From the NCBI GenBank assembly GCA_030524715.1, contig JAUNGB010000032.1:1-49374 (forward strand): a stretch of 49,374 nt of DNA, written 5' to 3'. The notes beneath the pieces were generated by a model. The model saw only the letters and a program-made list of their open reading frames with translations. It was not told the DNA's origin and did no database searches. Source of the stretch: Eubacteriales bacterium (GTDB lineage Bacteria > Bacillota > Clostridia > Lachnospirales > Lachnospiraceae). Positions 34,433-42,228 of this stretch are shown here, piece by piece; within the stretch, counting starts at the first letter, position 1, and every line of letters starts with the position of its first letter. A program made the translations under genes and the position numbers.

Positions 34433-34855
34433 ATGATCCTGGACACACTGTTGAAAAAGAAAAACATGACAAAACAACGTCTTGCGGTGGAGGCAGGCAT
34501 TCCTCATGAAACGCTGAGCGATATCTGCAGCGGCAGGATCCGGCTGGAAAAATGCCCGGCTGAAACCATCTATAAAATCGCAAAGGCGCTTGGCGTTTCC
34601 ATGGAGTTTCTGACGGAGGATGGAATCCGGGAAACAGAAAGAGAACGCACCTATGAGCAGGGATTGCCGGAATACCTGCAGCATGATCTGGATGCGTATA
34701 AGGACGGCTTGAAAAAGGGGGTGTCCTATCTGGACTGCCTGTGGGGAGAACTGTATGGCAGCATCAATATTGCACAGATCGACGACGGCGCGATTACACC
34801 GGAACATGCAGAATATCTGCGGCAGAAATATTTGTGGAGGAAACAAGGGATATGA
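34433..34855 (+). CDS. XRE-family HTH protein, likely antitoxin or regulator of the kinase
   Basis: This 140-residue protein has an N-terminal HTH (about 5-62; NMTKQRLAVEAGIPHETLSDICSG, then KIAKALGVSMEFLTED). A C-terminal extension of about 75 residues (LPEYLQHDLDAYKDGLKKGVSY) is conserved with HipA-like kinase partners of Clostridia. The start at ATG 34433 has GGGAGTGAGG ahead; the frame stays open to a GTG at 34385. The stop overlaps the kinase start (ATGA at 34852), so the two are translationally coupled. By analogy with HipB it should bind DNA and hold the kinase inactive; this is inference. Confidence 0.8.
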   Translation: MILDTLLKKKNMTKQRLAVEAGIPHETLSDICSGRIRLEKCPAETIYKIAKALGVSMEFLTEDGIRETERERTYEQGLPEYLQHDLDAYKDGLKKGVSYLDCLWGELYGSINIAQIDDGAITPEHAEYLRQKYLWRKQGI

Positions 34856-35754
34856 ACAGGATCATTGATTTCACAAACTGCAGACGGATGCCCGGGCGGG
34901 CTTATAACGGGGCAAACGGTAAAAAGATCGCAGTGGAATTTGAAGGAGAGCAGTATATGCTGAAATTTCCTCCTTCCGGAGAGGGAAAGCCTACAGAACT
35001 GTCCTATACCAACAGTTGCCTGAGCGAACATATTGGCAGCAGTATTTTTAATTTTCTCGGTATAGAGGCACAGAAAACGATGCTGGGTACGTTTACTGTT
35101 GCCGGAAAGACGAAGGTAGTGTGCGCCTGTCTGGATTTTACGGCGGAAGGGAAGCGACTTTTTGATTTTTGCTCCATTAAGAACACCATTTTGGATTCTG
35201 ACTCCAACGGGAGCGGAACAGAGCTTGCTGATGTCTTGGAAACTATTGATAAGCAGCAATTTGTTGATCCTGTCCAGCTAAAGGCTCATTTTTGGGATAT
35301 GTTCGCGGCAGATGTGCTGCTTGGAAATTTTGACCGCCACAATGGAAATTGGGGATTCCTTTATGATCCGGCAGAAAGAAAGAGCAGTATTGCTCCGGTC
35401 TTTGACTGCGGAAGCTGTCTGTTGCCCCAGGCGGATGAGGATGTGATGCGTAAGGTACTGACTGATCCGACAGAAAGGGATATGAGGATCTTCCGTTTTC
35501 CCACGTCTGCACTTAAGCAGCAGGGACGGAAAATTAATTATTATGATTTCCTGCTCCGGGCAGAGGATGAGGATTGCTGTCAGGCTATCAGGCGAATCTA
35601 TGAGAGAGTGGACATGAAGCAGATCGGGGCGTTTATTGACGAAGTTCCGTATCTGACGGATCTGCAGAGGCAGTTTTATAAGAGTTATATCGCAGCAAGA
35701 CTTGATCTGATTCTTCGCCCCGCTTATGAAATGGCAACCCAAGAGAAAAGTTGA
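34852..35754 (+). CDS. HipA/CtkA-like serine/threonine kinase
   Basis: This 300-residue protein kinase is of the HipA toxin family. It is shorter than HipA (about 440) and close in size to Helicobacter CtkA. The ATP-contact lysine is K38 in YMLKFPP. The catalytic loop is GNFDRHNGNWGF (D161, N166) and the metal-binding segment is VFDCGSCL (D185). The SYTNSCLSEHIGSSIFNFLG helix (about 51-70) is typical of this group. The N-terminal HipA_N subdomain is missing. ATG 34852 overlaps the upstream XRE stop. In the HipBA system the kinase phosphorylates glutamyl-tRNA synthetase; the target here is unknown. A strong terminator follows. Confidence 0.83.
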   Translation: MNRIIDFTNCRRMPGRAYNGANGKKIAVEFEGEQYMLKFPPSGEGKPTELSYTNSCLSEHIGSSIFNFLGIEAQKTMLGTFTVAGKTKVVCACLDFTAEGKRLFDFCSIKNTILDSDSNGSGTELADVLETIDKQQFVDPVQLKAHFWDMFAADVLLGNFDRHNGNWGFLYDPAERKSSIAPVFDCGSCLLPQADEDVMRKVLTDPTERDMRIFRFPTSALKQQGRKINYYDFLLRAEDEDCCQAIRRIYERVDMKQIGAFIDEVPYLTDLQRQFYKSYIAARLDLILRPAYEMATQEKS

Positions 35755-35811
35755 GGCACCGGAACAGGACGAGCCGACGCTTACGCTGTAACAATCAAAT
35801 ATCAGATTTAT

Positions 35812-35839
35812 GACGCCGTGAAAATGCGGCGTCTTTTTT
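35812..35839 (+). terminator. Terminator of the kinase module
   Basis: GACGCCG (35812-35818) and CGGCGTC (35827-35833) with an eight-base loop are followed by TTTTTTC. Confidence 0.85.
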
Positions 35840-35907
35840 CGTTAAGAATTGGAGGAACCTATATCGATCTGAAGCTGGAAAAATTGCGCCTAAGAGCAAA
35901 TTCACCC

Positions 35908-35938
35908 TTGACTCTACATTCGATATAGAGTTTATGAT
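35908..35938 (+). promoter_or_regulatory. MerR-type promoter with 19-bp spacer
   Basis: TTGACT (35908-35913) and TATGAT (35933-35938) are separated by 19 bases. A dyad ACTCTA, nine bases, TAGAGT (35911-35931) fills the spacer. The overlong spacer with a central dyad is the hallmark of promoters that MerR proteins untwist to activate. The MerR-type gene itself is second in the operon. Confidence 0.8.
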
Positions 35939-35972
35939 AATAGGGATGAAAAATCAAGGAGGTTCCTTATTT

Positions 35973-37346
35973 ATGGAAAAAAATTTGACCAGCGGCAGCG
36001 TATTTAAGAATATTCTGATTTTTTCGCTGCCTTATCTTTTATCGTATCTGCTTCAGACGCTTTACGGTATGGCAGACCTTTACATCATTGGACAATTTGG
36101 AACTGTTGCAGAAACAACCGCTGTTTCTATCGGTTCCCAGGTCATGCATATGCTGACTGTTATGATTGTCGGTCTTGCCATGGGCGCAACAGTTTTTATC
36201 GGACAATCCATAGGCGGCAATGACAAAAAGAGAGCCGCCAGAGGTATCGGAAATACTGTGACCATCTTTATGGCAGTGTCGCTTGTACTGACGGTTATTC
36301 TTGTTTTGTTGGTTGATCCTGTCATTGCACTGATGTCCACCCCAACAGATGCCGTCCCCGGAACAGTTAACTACCTGACCATCTGCTTTATTGGCATTCC
36401 GTTTATTACAGCGTATAATGTGATCAGCGCTGTTTTCCGTGGCATGGGAGACTCGAAAAGCCCCATGTATTTTATTGCTATAGCCTGTGCTGTAAATATC
36501 GGACTGGACTATGTTTTTATGGGGATTTTTCACTTAGGGCCTGCCGGAGCTGCGCTTGGTACAACACTTTCTCAGGCAACCAGTGTTGTGGTATCTCTTG
36601 TCGTAATTTTGAAAAGGAAAACAGGCATTCCCATGTCTAAAGCAGATTTCAGGCCCTATCGCCCGGTAATGAAAAATATACTGAAAATCGGTATCCCTGT
36701 AGCGCTTCAGGATGGGTTGATCCAGATTGCTTTTATCGTAATTACCGTCATTGCTAATCACCGGGGATTGAATGATTCTGCGGCAGTAGGGATTGTGGAA
36801 AAGGTTATGAGTTTTCTGTTCCTTGTCCCTTCTTCCATGCTTTCCACCGTATCTGCGCTTGGCGCTCAGAATATTGGAGCCGGAAAGCATGAGCGTGCGA
36901 CAGACACTTTACGGTATGCTATTTTCCTTGCGGCAGGATTTGGTTTTGTTGTCGCTGTGACAATGCAGTTTTTGGCAGAGCCTGTAGTATCCATCTTTAC
37001 TGATCCATCTACAGCGGAAGGGGCAGAAGTTGTGAAATTGGGAGGACAGTATTTGCGCGGTTATGTATGGGACTGCATCTTTGCGGGCATCCATTTCTGT
37101 TTCAGTGGATATTTCTGTGCTGTGGGTAAGTCTGAAATTTCTTTCCTGCATAATATCATTGCCATTGTACTTATGCGTATTCCCGGCGTATATATCACCT
37201 CAAAGTTATTCCCGGCGACACTACTGCCCATGGGTCTTGCTACAGCTTCCGGTTCCATTATTTCTGTGGTGATTTGTGTGATCGCCTTTAAGGCGCTTAT
37301 GCGAAAAAATAGGGTGAGAGCAAATAAAGGAGTACAGCATGGATAA
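35973..37346 (+). CDS. MATE-family multidrug efflux transporter
   Basis: This is a twelve-helix pump (about 457 residues) of the NorM/DinF group. It begins EKNLTSGSVFKNILIFSLP and shows MADLYIIGQFG, GLAMGATVFIGQSIGG and, in the second half, ALGAQNIGAGKHERATDTL. The start is ATG 35973 with AAGGAGG upstream; the in-frame ATG at 35934 overlaps the -10 element and cannot be the start. The last eight bases overlap the MerR gene. The MerR-type promoter ahead suggests induction by a drug or toxic metabolite. It is not closely similar to the MATE protein at 19042. Confidence 0.93.
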   Translation: MEKNLTSGSVFKNILIFSLPYLLSYLLQTLYGMADLYIIGQFGTVAETTAVSIGSQVMHMLTVMIVGLAMGATVFIGQSIGGNDKKRAARGIGNTVTIFMAVSLVLTVILVLLVDPVIALMSTPTDAVPGTVNYLTICFIGIPFITAYNVISAVFRGMGDSKSPMYFIAIACAVNIGLDYVFMGIFHLGPAGAALGTTLSQATSVVVSLVVILKRKTGIPMSKADFRPYRPVMKNILKIGIPVALQDGLIQIAFIVITVIANHRGLNDSAAVGIVEKVMSFLFLVPSSMLSTVSALGAQNIGAGKHERATDTLRYAIFLAAGFGFVVAVTMQFLAEPVVSIFTDPSTAEGAEVVKLGGQYLRGYVWDCIFAGIHFCFSGYFCAVGKSEISFLHNIIAIVLMRIPGVYITSKLFPATLLPMGLATASGSIISVVICVIAFKALMRKNRVRANKGVQHG

Positions 37347-37653
37347 ACAAAATCTTTTTTCCATTGGAGATGTGGCAAAGCTATTTCATTTGAGTGTCAG
37401 CAGTCTCCGCCACTATGAAGATGTCGGACTGATCACGCCGGAATATACCGATCCGAACAGCGGCTATCGCTATTACGGCGCCAGACAATTTGAGGTGCTT
37501 AATAGTATTCGGTACCTTCGTGCTTTAGATATGCCCTTGAGTGAAATTGCGGATTTTCTTGGGAACCGGGATGTGGAACGTATTGAGGAAAAGCTGTTAA
37601 GTCAGAAAAAAGCTGTAATTGCAAAACAGGAGGAATTGAAAGAGCAAATATAG
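37339..37653 (+). CDS. MerR-family regulator lacking an effector domain (probably truncated)
   Basis: The 104-residue product has the MerR winged HTH (about 6-75; FSIGDVAKLFHLSVSSLRHYEDVGLITP and GYRYYGARQFEVLNSIRYL) and the start of the dimer coiled coil, then stops after EELKEQI. Relatives beside MATE pumps are about 270 residues with a C-terminal ligand-binding domain, which is absent. The downstream 300 bases show no frame continuing it. It may be a 3'-truncated gene or a natural short form such as an always-on activator. The start overlaps the MATE stop. A GTTACTG palindrome and a MITE end lie within 125 bases of the stop, where a deletion could have happened. Confidence 0.8.
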   Translation: MDKQNLFSIGDVAKLFHLSVSSLRHYEDVGLITPEYTDPNSGYRYYGARQFEVLNSIRYLRALDMPLSEIADFLGNRDVERIEEKLLSQKKAVIAKQEELKEQI

Positions 37654-37721
37654 CTTTTGAGCAAACGCTTTTATAAAATACAGGGCGGGAATCTGAATAT
37701 CTGCTTTTACGGAAACGGATA

Positions 37722-37753
37722 TTACTTGTTCACACCGCAGGTGTGAACAGTAA
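37722..37753. repeat. Dispersed palindrome, GTTACTGTTCAC family
   Basis: GTTCACACC (37728-37736), loop GCA, GGTGTGAAC (37740-37748), extended by TTACT and AGTAA on the outside with one extra base. It is related to the copy at 16904-16936. With few T residues after it, it is a poor terminator. Confidence 0.7.
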
Positions 37754-37766
37754 CCCGTTTGACGAT

Positions 37767-37778
37767 TAGAGCGTGTTT
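37767..37778. repeat. Solo left end of the MITE family
   Basis: TAGAGCGTGTTTG matches the left end of the element at 5267 and then diverges. The TA boundary is preserved. Confidence 0.5.
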
Positions 37779-37938
37779 GGAATGATGAAAATATCTCTTT
37801 ACACGATACCAAAATTATTGTATGATAGTGCTACGGTAGTTTCTGCCGTATTTTATAATTCTATTCCAGTTCTTCAGCATATCGCTGTAGTTTCCGAAAC
37901 AAATTTCCAGATACATTTCAAAAGGAGGGATCTATCAT

Positions 37939-37971
37939 ATGAAGGACGACTTCTGCCCCTGCAGACAATGA
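37939..37971 (+). other. Possible ten-codon remnant with strong ribosome site
   Basis: AAAGGAGGGA precedes an ATG by about eight bases. The frame reads MKDDFCPCRQ and stops. The CPC opening resembles the N-terminus of small Cys-rich proteins seen in Firmicutes (CPCKRKKC type), so this may be a decayed start or a leader peptide for the gene at 38066. Confidence 0.3.
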
Positions 37972-38065
37972 GCGCTAAATCAATATCTGATATAAAAAAT
38001 GATTTATGCTGCTATTTTATACTTTTAAACAGCACAAAAAAATATTATAATAGGAGTGTACATAC

Positions 38066-39052
38066 ATGAGTAAGGATAATAAAAAGGATAAATCCATTCA
38101 TGAATTACAGGAATCTCAGATTCCCTATACTCCGGATGAAAGCATATATGTGCGAAGAACACACAAAGATAAATTGTTCCGGTTTATTTTCCGGGACAAG
38201 AGAAAGCTGTTACAATTATATAACGCTATCAACGGAACGTCATATGAGGATGTCGAAGGGCTTATCATCAATACACTGGAAAACGTGATCTACCTTGGAT
38301 ACAAAAATGATATTTCCTTTTTGCTTGACTGGGCTCTGTGCTTAATGGAGCACCAATCTACCTGGAATCCCAATATTCCTTTGCGCGGGATGTTGTATTT
38401 TGCCAGATTATATAGAAACTATATAGAAACAATGGATTTAAATCTTTATGGAACAAAACAGATTGAACTTCCATTTCCTCAATTTGTAGTTTTTTATAAT
38501 GGAACGACTGAAAAACCGGAGAGGCAGGTTCTCTGTCTTTCCGATGCTTTCAGAAAGCCGGATAATCTTTCCGGGGAATTGGCATCTCCTGCCCTGGAAT
38601 GCAGAGCTGTAATCCTCAATATCAATTATGGGAAAAACCAGAGATTGATGGAAAAGTGTAAGCCTCTTTTAGATTATTCGCGCTTTATCTATTACATCCG
38701 CGAAAATATATCGAAAGGCCACAGTCCGCAAAAAGCAGTAGAACTGGCAGTAGATCGGTGCCTGGAGGAAAATATCCTTGTCGACGTGCTGAAAGAGCAT
38801 CGTAAGGAGGTTGTCTCTATGTTTCTGGATGAATATGATGACGAATTATTTACCAAAAGAATGTACGAAAATATCGCAAAAGAGAGCGCTGAAGCCGGAA
38901 GAAAAGCCGGAATGGAAGCCGGACAGAAAGCCATTAATACTTTGGCTACGTGTTTATTAGACGATAAACGGCAGGATGAATTGATGCGCTCCTTTACTGA
39001 TTCCGCCCTCCAGAAAAAACTTCTGAGAGAATACCATCTTTTAGAAGATTGA
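38066..39052 (+). CDS. Rpn-family recombination-promoting nuclease / putative transposase
   Basis: This 328-residue cytoplasmic protein is complete by family standards. The PD-(D/E)XK core begins at about residue 30 (HKDKLFRFIFRDKRKLLQLY), followed by the strand-helix pair ISFLLDWALCLMEHQSTWNP, where E and Q are the expected catalytic residues. IPLRGMLYFARLY comes next. The C-terminal part (MYENIAKESAEAGRKAG) is a charged helix. The family was first annotated as transposase, but E. coli RpnA acts as a nuclease that promotes recombination. AGGAGTG precedes the ATG. It is monocistronic with a terminator after it. Confidence 0.85.
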   Translation: MSKDNKKDKSIHELQESQIPYTPDESIYVRRTHKDKLFRFIFRDKRKLLQLYNAINGTSYEDVEGLIINTLENVIYLGYKNDISFLLDWALCLMEHQSTWNPNIPLRGMLYFARLYRNYIETMDLNLYGTKQIELPFPQFVVFYNGTTEKPERQVLCLSDAFRKPDNLSGELASPALECRAVILNINYGKNQRLMEKCKPLLDYSRFIYYIRENISKGHSPQKAVELAVDRCLEENILVDVLKEHRKEVVSMFLDEYDDELFTKRMYENIAKESAEAGRKAGMEAGQKAINTLATCLLDDKRQDELMRSFTDSALQKKLLREYHLLED

Positions 39053-39082
39053 ATTTTTCGTTTCAACTATCACAGATAAGCA

Positions 39083-39121
39083 TTCCCCCGCTTCAGGTGC
39101 ATAGAGGCTCTAGCGGGGGAA
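39083..39121. terminator. Terminator between nuclease gene and acyltransferase operon
   Basis: TTCCCCCGCT (39083-39092) and AGCGGGGGAA (39112-39121) form a perfect 10-bp stem with a 19-base loop. Both flanking genes converge on it. Confidence 0.65.
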
Positions 39122-39133
39122 CTGGCTGTCATG

Positions 39134-40333
39134 CTATTCATCCTGCTGGCCGCCTTGTTGCTCATCCTGTTGATTTTCCTGAGGCGCCAGGCACATCTCC
39201 AGGGATGTATCCGAAAAAAACGTATTTGCATTATACAGATAGAGAACATCCTGAACATTTTCCACCTGAATCAGTTCTTCCAAATTTCCGTAGTAGTATC
39301 GGGGATCCACCATGATAATAGTACGGTAATGAGGCGCAAGGAACGGTACCAGGCTGTTCGCGTAGGAATCCTTTAATACAAGCAGCGTCCTGTTATCCTC
39401 AACAGGGGTGCTGATTTTTATCTGAGGATGGTTTCCATTAAAAAACAAGCCGTATTTGTCTCGTTCAGAAAGCTTTTCCGTGGCATAAAAGCTGCCTGTT
39501 TTTTTCTGCTGCTGGACATAATTTACCACAGAACTTGGGGAATCGCCCTGGGGAAGAAAAACGTCAAGTTCTTCTTTTGTTCCGGAACGGAAGCCGCTTC
39601 TGGCAGACAGAGTACCCTGGAAGGAATAAGAAACAGGAACCTTTTCATAAGAAATCTCTTCTCCGTTTAAATTCATGGTATCTGCTGCCTGCAGATATGC
39701 GTAATAAGCGCCCTGAGTGGTCCAGTGATGATCCGTATGATAATAAATCCCTTCCTCCTTATGTTCATTTAAGGTATCGCGGACATCAATAAAGGTCACG
39801 CCGACTTCTTCCAGAGAGCTTTTTAAAGCGTCAATATATGGATTCTGATCCTGCGCCGGTGCAAATGCAGGAAGACGATCCTTTAAAATGCTGACCGCAT
39901 TGGGCGCAATCAGGGCATATTGGTTTAGATCGGAATGTCTTTTGGCAAAAGCGGTCATGGCGTTTACAGTGGCAGACAGCTGCTCCTGGGGCGGAGCCTG
40001 GAAGGCTTCCATGAGGTATCCGTCTTTTCCGAGATAAACACCGTTTTCTTCAACCTTGCCTGTCAGACGGTCTGTTCCGGCCTTTAAGGCGACCCAGAAA
40101 TCCCGAAGAGGGAACTGATCATTTACGTAAGTTTCATAGTTCTTTTCATACTGTCCTGAGAGCATCTGGGAAATCCCTATCTTTGGGCGGGATGCCAGGA
40201 TCCGGTTTTCTTTTTCAGAAAAGCTTCTGTCCGGAAGGAGGATGCTGATAAGCATTACGACGGGTAAAGCCAAGAAGAAAAAGGATCCCGTCCATTTAAA
40301 AAAATTTCTGTAATTTCTTTTTTTATTTTTCAT
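39134..40333 (-). CDS. DHHW-family protein (AlgJ/AlgX-like acyl-transfer partner)
   Basis: This probably extracytoplasmic protein of about 399 residues has one N-terminal membrane anchor (about 15-34; GSFFFLALPVVMLISILLP). The name-giving motif D201-H202-H203-W204 (YYHTDHHWTTQGAYYAY) marks an SGNH-like fold, as in AlgJ and AlgX, that works with an MBOAT protein to O-acetylate a polysaccharide. LVLKDSYANSLVPFLAPHY carries the expected S. The tail is Gln/Glu-rich (QENQQDEQQGGQQDE). The start is ATG 40333 with AAAGGTG upstream; the frame is open to 40402 but overlaps the MBOAT gene. It is last in the SGNH-DUF4358-MBOAT-DHHW operon. Confidence 0.88.
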   Translation of the reverse strand: MKNKKRNYRNFFKWTGSFFFLALPVVMLISILLPDRSFSEKENRILASRPKIGISQMLSGQYEKNYETYVNDQFPLRDFWVALKAGTDRLTGKVEENGVYLGKDGYLMEAFQAPPQEQLSATVNAMTAFAKRHSDLNQYALIAPNAVSILKDRLPAFAPAQDQNPYIDALKSSLEEVGVTFIDVRDTLNEHKEEGIYYHTDHHWTTQGAYYAYLQAADTMNLNGEEISYEKVPVSYSFQGTLSARSGFRSGTKEELDVFLPQGDSPSSVVNYVQQQKKTGSFYATEKLSERDKYGLFFNGNHPQIKISTPVEDNRTLLVLKDSYANSLVPFLAPHYRTIIMVDPRYYYGNLEELIQVENVQDVLYLYNANTFFSDTSLEMCLAPQENQQDEQQGGQQDE

Positions 40334-40344
40334 GCTCACACCTT

Positions 40345-41736
40345 TTAAAATTTCATGTATAAGAACGGTGAATACGAGTTGTAAACCATAAACGCAACAC
40401 ATAAAGCCGCAAGGATAATGTTTACCGCTGCGGCGGTTCTGGGCCGCCTGTGCATCATTTTCTTAAAATGCTTATAGAGTCCGGGACGGCAGGCCAGAAT
40501 ACTGATGATAAAGAGTATCAGGCCGGTTTTCAGATAATAGAATGCCGTACTGTCAATAAATCCGCTGGCGCCGATTCCAAACATGTTCAGGAAGTATTTT
40601 CCCATGGAGCCGAAATCTGTCTGTGAAAAAAATACCCATCCGATCATGACCGCGATCATGGTATAGATATTTGCCGCCCATTTCGGGAGCCGGGGAAGCA
40701 CGTTGGATAAGGCGTATTTTTCCAGAAGGAGCAGCAGACCGTAATAGAGTCCCCAAAGTACAAAGTTCCAGCTCGCTCCATGCCATAATCCGGTCAGGGC
40801 CCAGACGACCAGAATATTCCGGATGTGTTTGGGGACGGATACCCGGTTTCCCCCAAGGGGAATATAGACATAGTCGCGGAACCAGCTTCCCAGGGAAATA
40901 TGCCATCTCCGCCAGAATTCCGATACGCTGGTTGAGGTATATGGGTAGTCGAAGTTCTTCTGGAAATCAAAGCCCAGCATCTTTCCAAGGCCGATAGCCA
41001 TATCCGAATAGCCGCTGAAATCAAAATAGATTTCCATTGTGTAGGCAAAAATACCTATCCAGGTGGTCACTACGGACGTACTGCCGGCCCCAGAGGCGAT
41101 GCCGGAGTAAATGGCCGCCAGGTTATCTGCCAGCAGGATTTTTTTGGCAAGTCCCTTTATAAAATATTCTGTACCCAGACCAAAACGCAGGATGTTGACC
41201 GGCCGCCTGGTAAGCTGTTCCTCGATATCTGCATACCGTACAATAGGGCCTGCAGCCATATGAGGAAACATGGTGCTGTATACGGCAAAGGTAAGAAAGC
41301 GGCGCTGGGCGGAAATTTTTCCTTTATATATATCAAAAATATAGGAAAGATTCTTGAAAGTGTAAAAGGAAATTCCAATGGGTAGCGAAAGCTGGGGGTG
41401 GGAGATGGCAACGCCGAATAAATTTCCCACCGTATCCAGCAGAAAACCATAATATTTAAAGAAACCAAGGATCCCCAGATTTACTGTGACAGTAAAAATC
41501 AGGTTTCTTTTCCGGGAGTTCGGGTCTTCGGCCAGAGATTCCAGTTCCATTCCCATATAATAGTTAAAGAAAGCGGAAAAAACCATAAGGATCAGATAGA
41601 CCGGCTCACCCCAGGCGTAAAAAAACAGGCTTCCCAAAACCAGCGCCGGATTTTTAAGTTTTCTCGGCGCCAGATAATACACAAGCACAAATATGGGCAG
41701 AAAGCTGAAAATAAAGAAAATACTGTTAAATACCAT
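40345..41736 (-). CDS. MBOAT-family O-acyltransferase (AlgI/DltB-like)
   Basis: This polytopic membrane enzyme (463 residues) passes acyl groups from the cytosol to a surface polymer. The signature runs WRRWHISLGSWFRDYVYIPLGG (about 276-296) and the catalytic His is H319 in TGLWHGASWNF. About ten membrane helices are predicted, beginning SIFFIFSFLPIFVLVYYLAP. Together with the SGNH protein encoded first in the operon and the DHHW protein encoded last, it makes a complete acetylation set. The polymer (teichoic acid, capsule or peptidoglycan) cannot be told. Confidence 0.93.
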   Translation of the reverse strand: MVFNSIFFIFSFLPIFVLVYYLAPRKLKNPALVLGSLFFYAWGEPVYLILMVFSAFFNYYMGMELESLAEDPNSRKRNLIFTVTVNLGILGFFKYYGFLLDTVGNLFGVAISHPQLSLPIGISFYTFKNLSYIFDIYKGKISAQRRFLTFAVYSTMFPHMAAGPIVRYADIEEQLTRRPVNILRFGLGTEYFIKGLAKKILLADNLAAIYSGIASGAGSTSVVTTWIGIFAYTMEIYFDFSGYSDMAIGLGKMLGFDFQKNFDYPYTSTSVSEFWRRWHISLGSWFRDYVYIPLGGNRVSVPKHIRNILVVWALTGLWHGASWNFVLWGLYYGLLLLLEKYALSNVLPRLPKWAANIYTMIAVMIGWVFFSQTDFGSMGKYFLNMFGIGASGFIDSTAFYYLKTGLILFIISILACRPGLYKHFKKMMHRRPRTAAAVNIILAALCVAFMVYNSYSPFLYMKF

Positions 41737-41751
41737 AATTTTTTCTCCGTT

Positions 41752-42225
41752 TTAAATTAAGGACAGAAGCTTTTTCCGCCAGGCGGCAGCGTCTGCTCCG
41801 CACATATAATACACATAATTGCCGCGTCTTTCTGTCACGGCATTATTTAAAAGCGCCATCTGATCTGTTCCGTAACCCTCAAAGATGTTCTTCTGGCTGG
41901 AAAGATGGCTGCGGACCGCTTCCAGAAAGGAATCCGCCTGCCCCCTGTCCGGCGCTTTTACGATCAGGATCTCATCCACTGCCATGGGTGATTCCGCTTT
42001 ATAAAAGAAATACCCGTCGGTATCTTTTTCTTCGATTTGATAGAAACGCTTCAGGTCCACACGTCCTTTTTTGGAAAGAGCGGTGACAGATGAAGTTTCC
42101 TCCATTGCAGCAGAGATTTGGTCAATTGGTATATTTTTGGCGTTGTCGGAAGTGTACAGCAGCCCCAGATAACATACCAGAAATAAAACCATTAGTATTT
42201 TAATCAACAGATGCTTTTTATTCAT
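41752..42225 (-). CDS. DUF4358 domain protein
   Basis: This 157-residue protein has an N-terminal membrane anchor or signal (about 5-25; LLIKILMVLFLVCYLGLLY) and a DUF4358 domain (about 35-155). The domain includes YFFYKAESPMAVDEILIVKA and ends NYVYYMCGADAAAWRKKLL. The family has no known function but is repeatedly found with surface acyltransferase genes in Clostridia. It lies between the SGNH and MBOAT genes with gaps of 3 and 15 bases, so it probably serves the same extracellular modification. Confidence 0.85.
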   Translation of the reverse strand: MNKKHLLIKILMVLFLVCYLGLLYTSDNAKNIPIDQISAAMEETSSVTALSKKGRVDLKRFYQIEEKDTDGYFFYKAESPMAVDEILIVKAPDRGQADSFLEAVRSHLSSQKNIFEGYGTDQMALLNNAVTERRGNYVYYMCGADAAAWRKKLLSLI

Positions 42226-42228
42226 AAT

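Larger units (their letters stand above)
37654..38065. other. Intergenic region with repeat remnants
   Basis: The stretch holds the palindrome at 37722-37753, a solo MITE end at 37767 and a possible ten-codon frame at 37939. It is otherwise AT-rich and without a gene. Confidence 0.5.
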
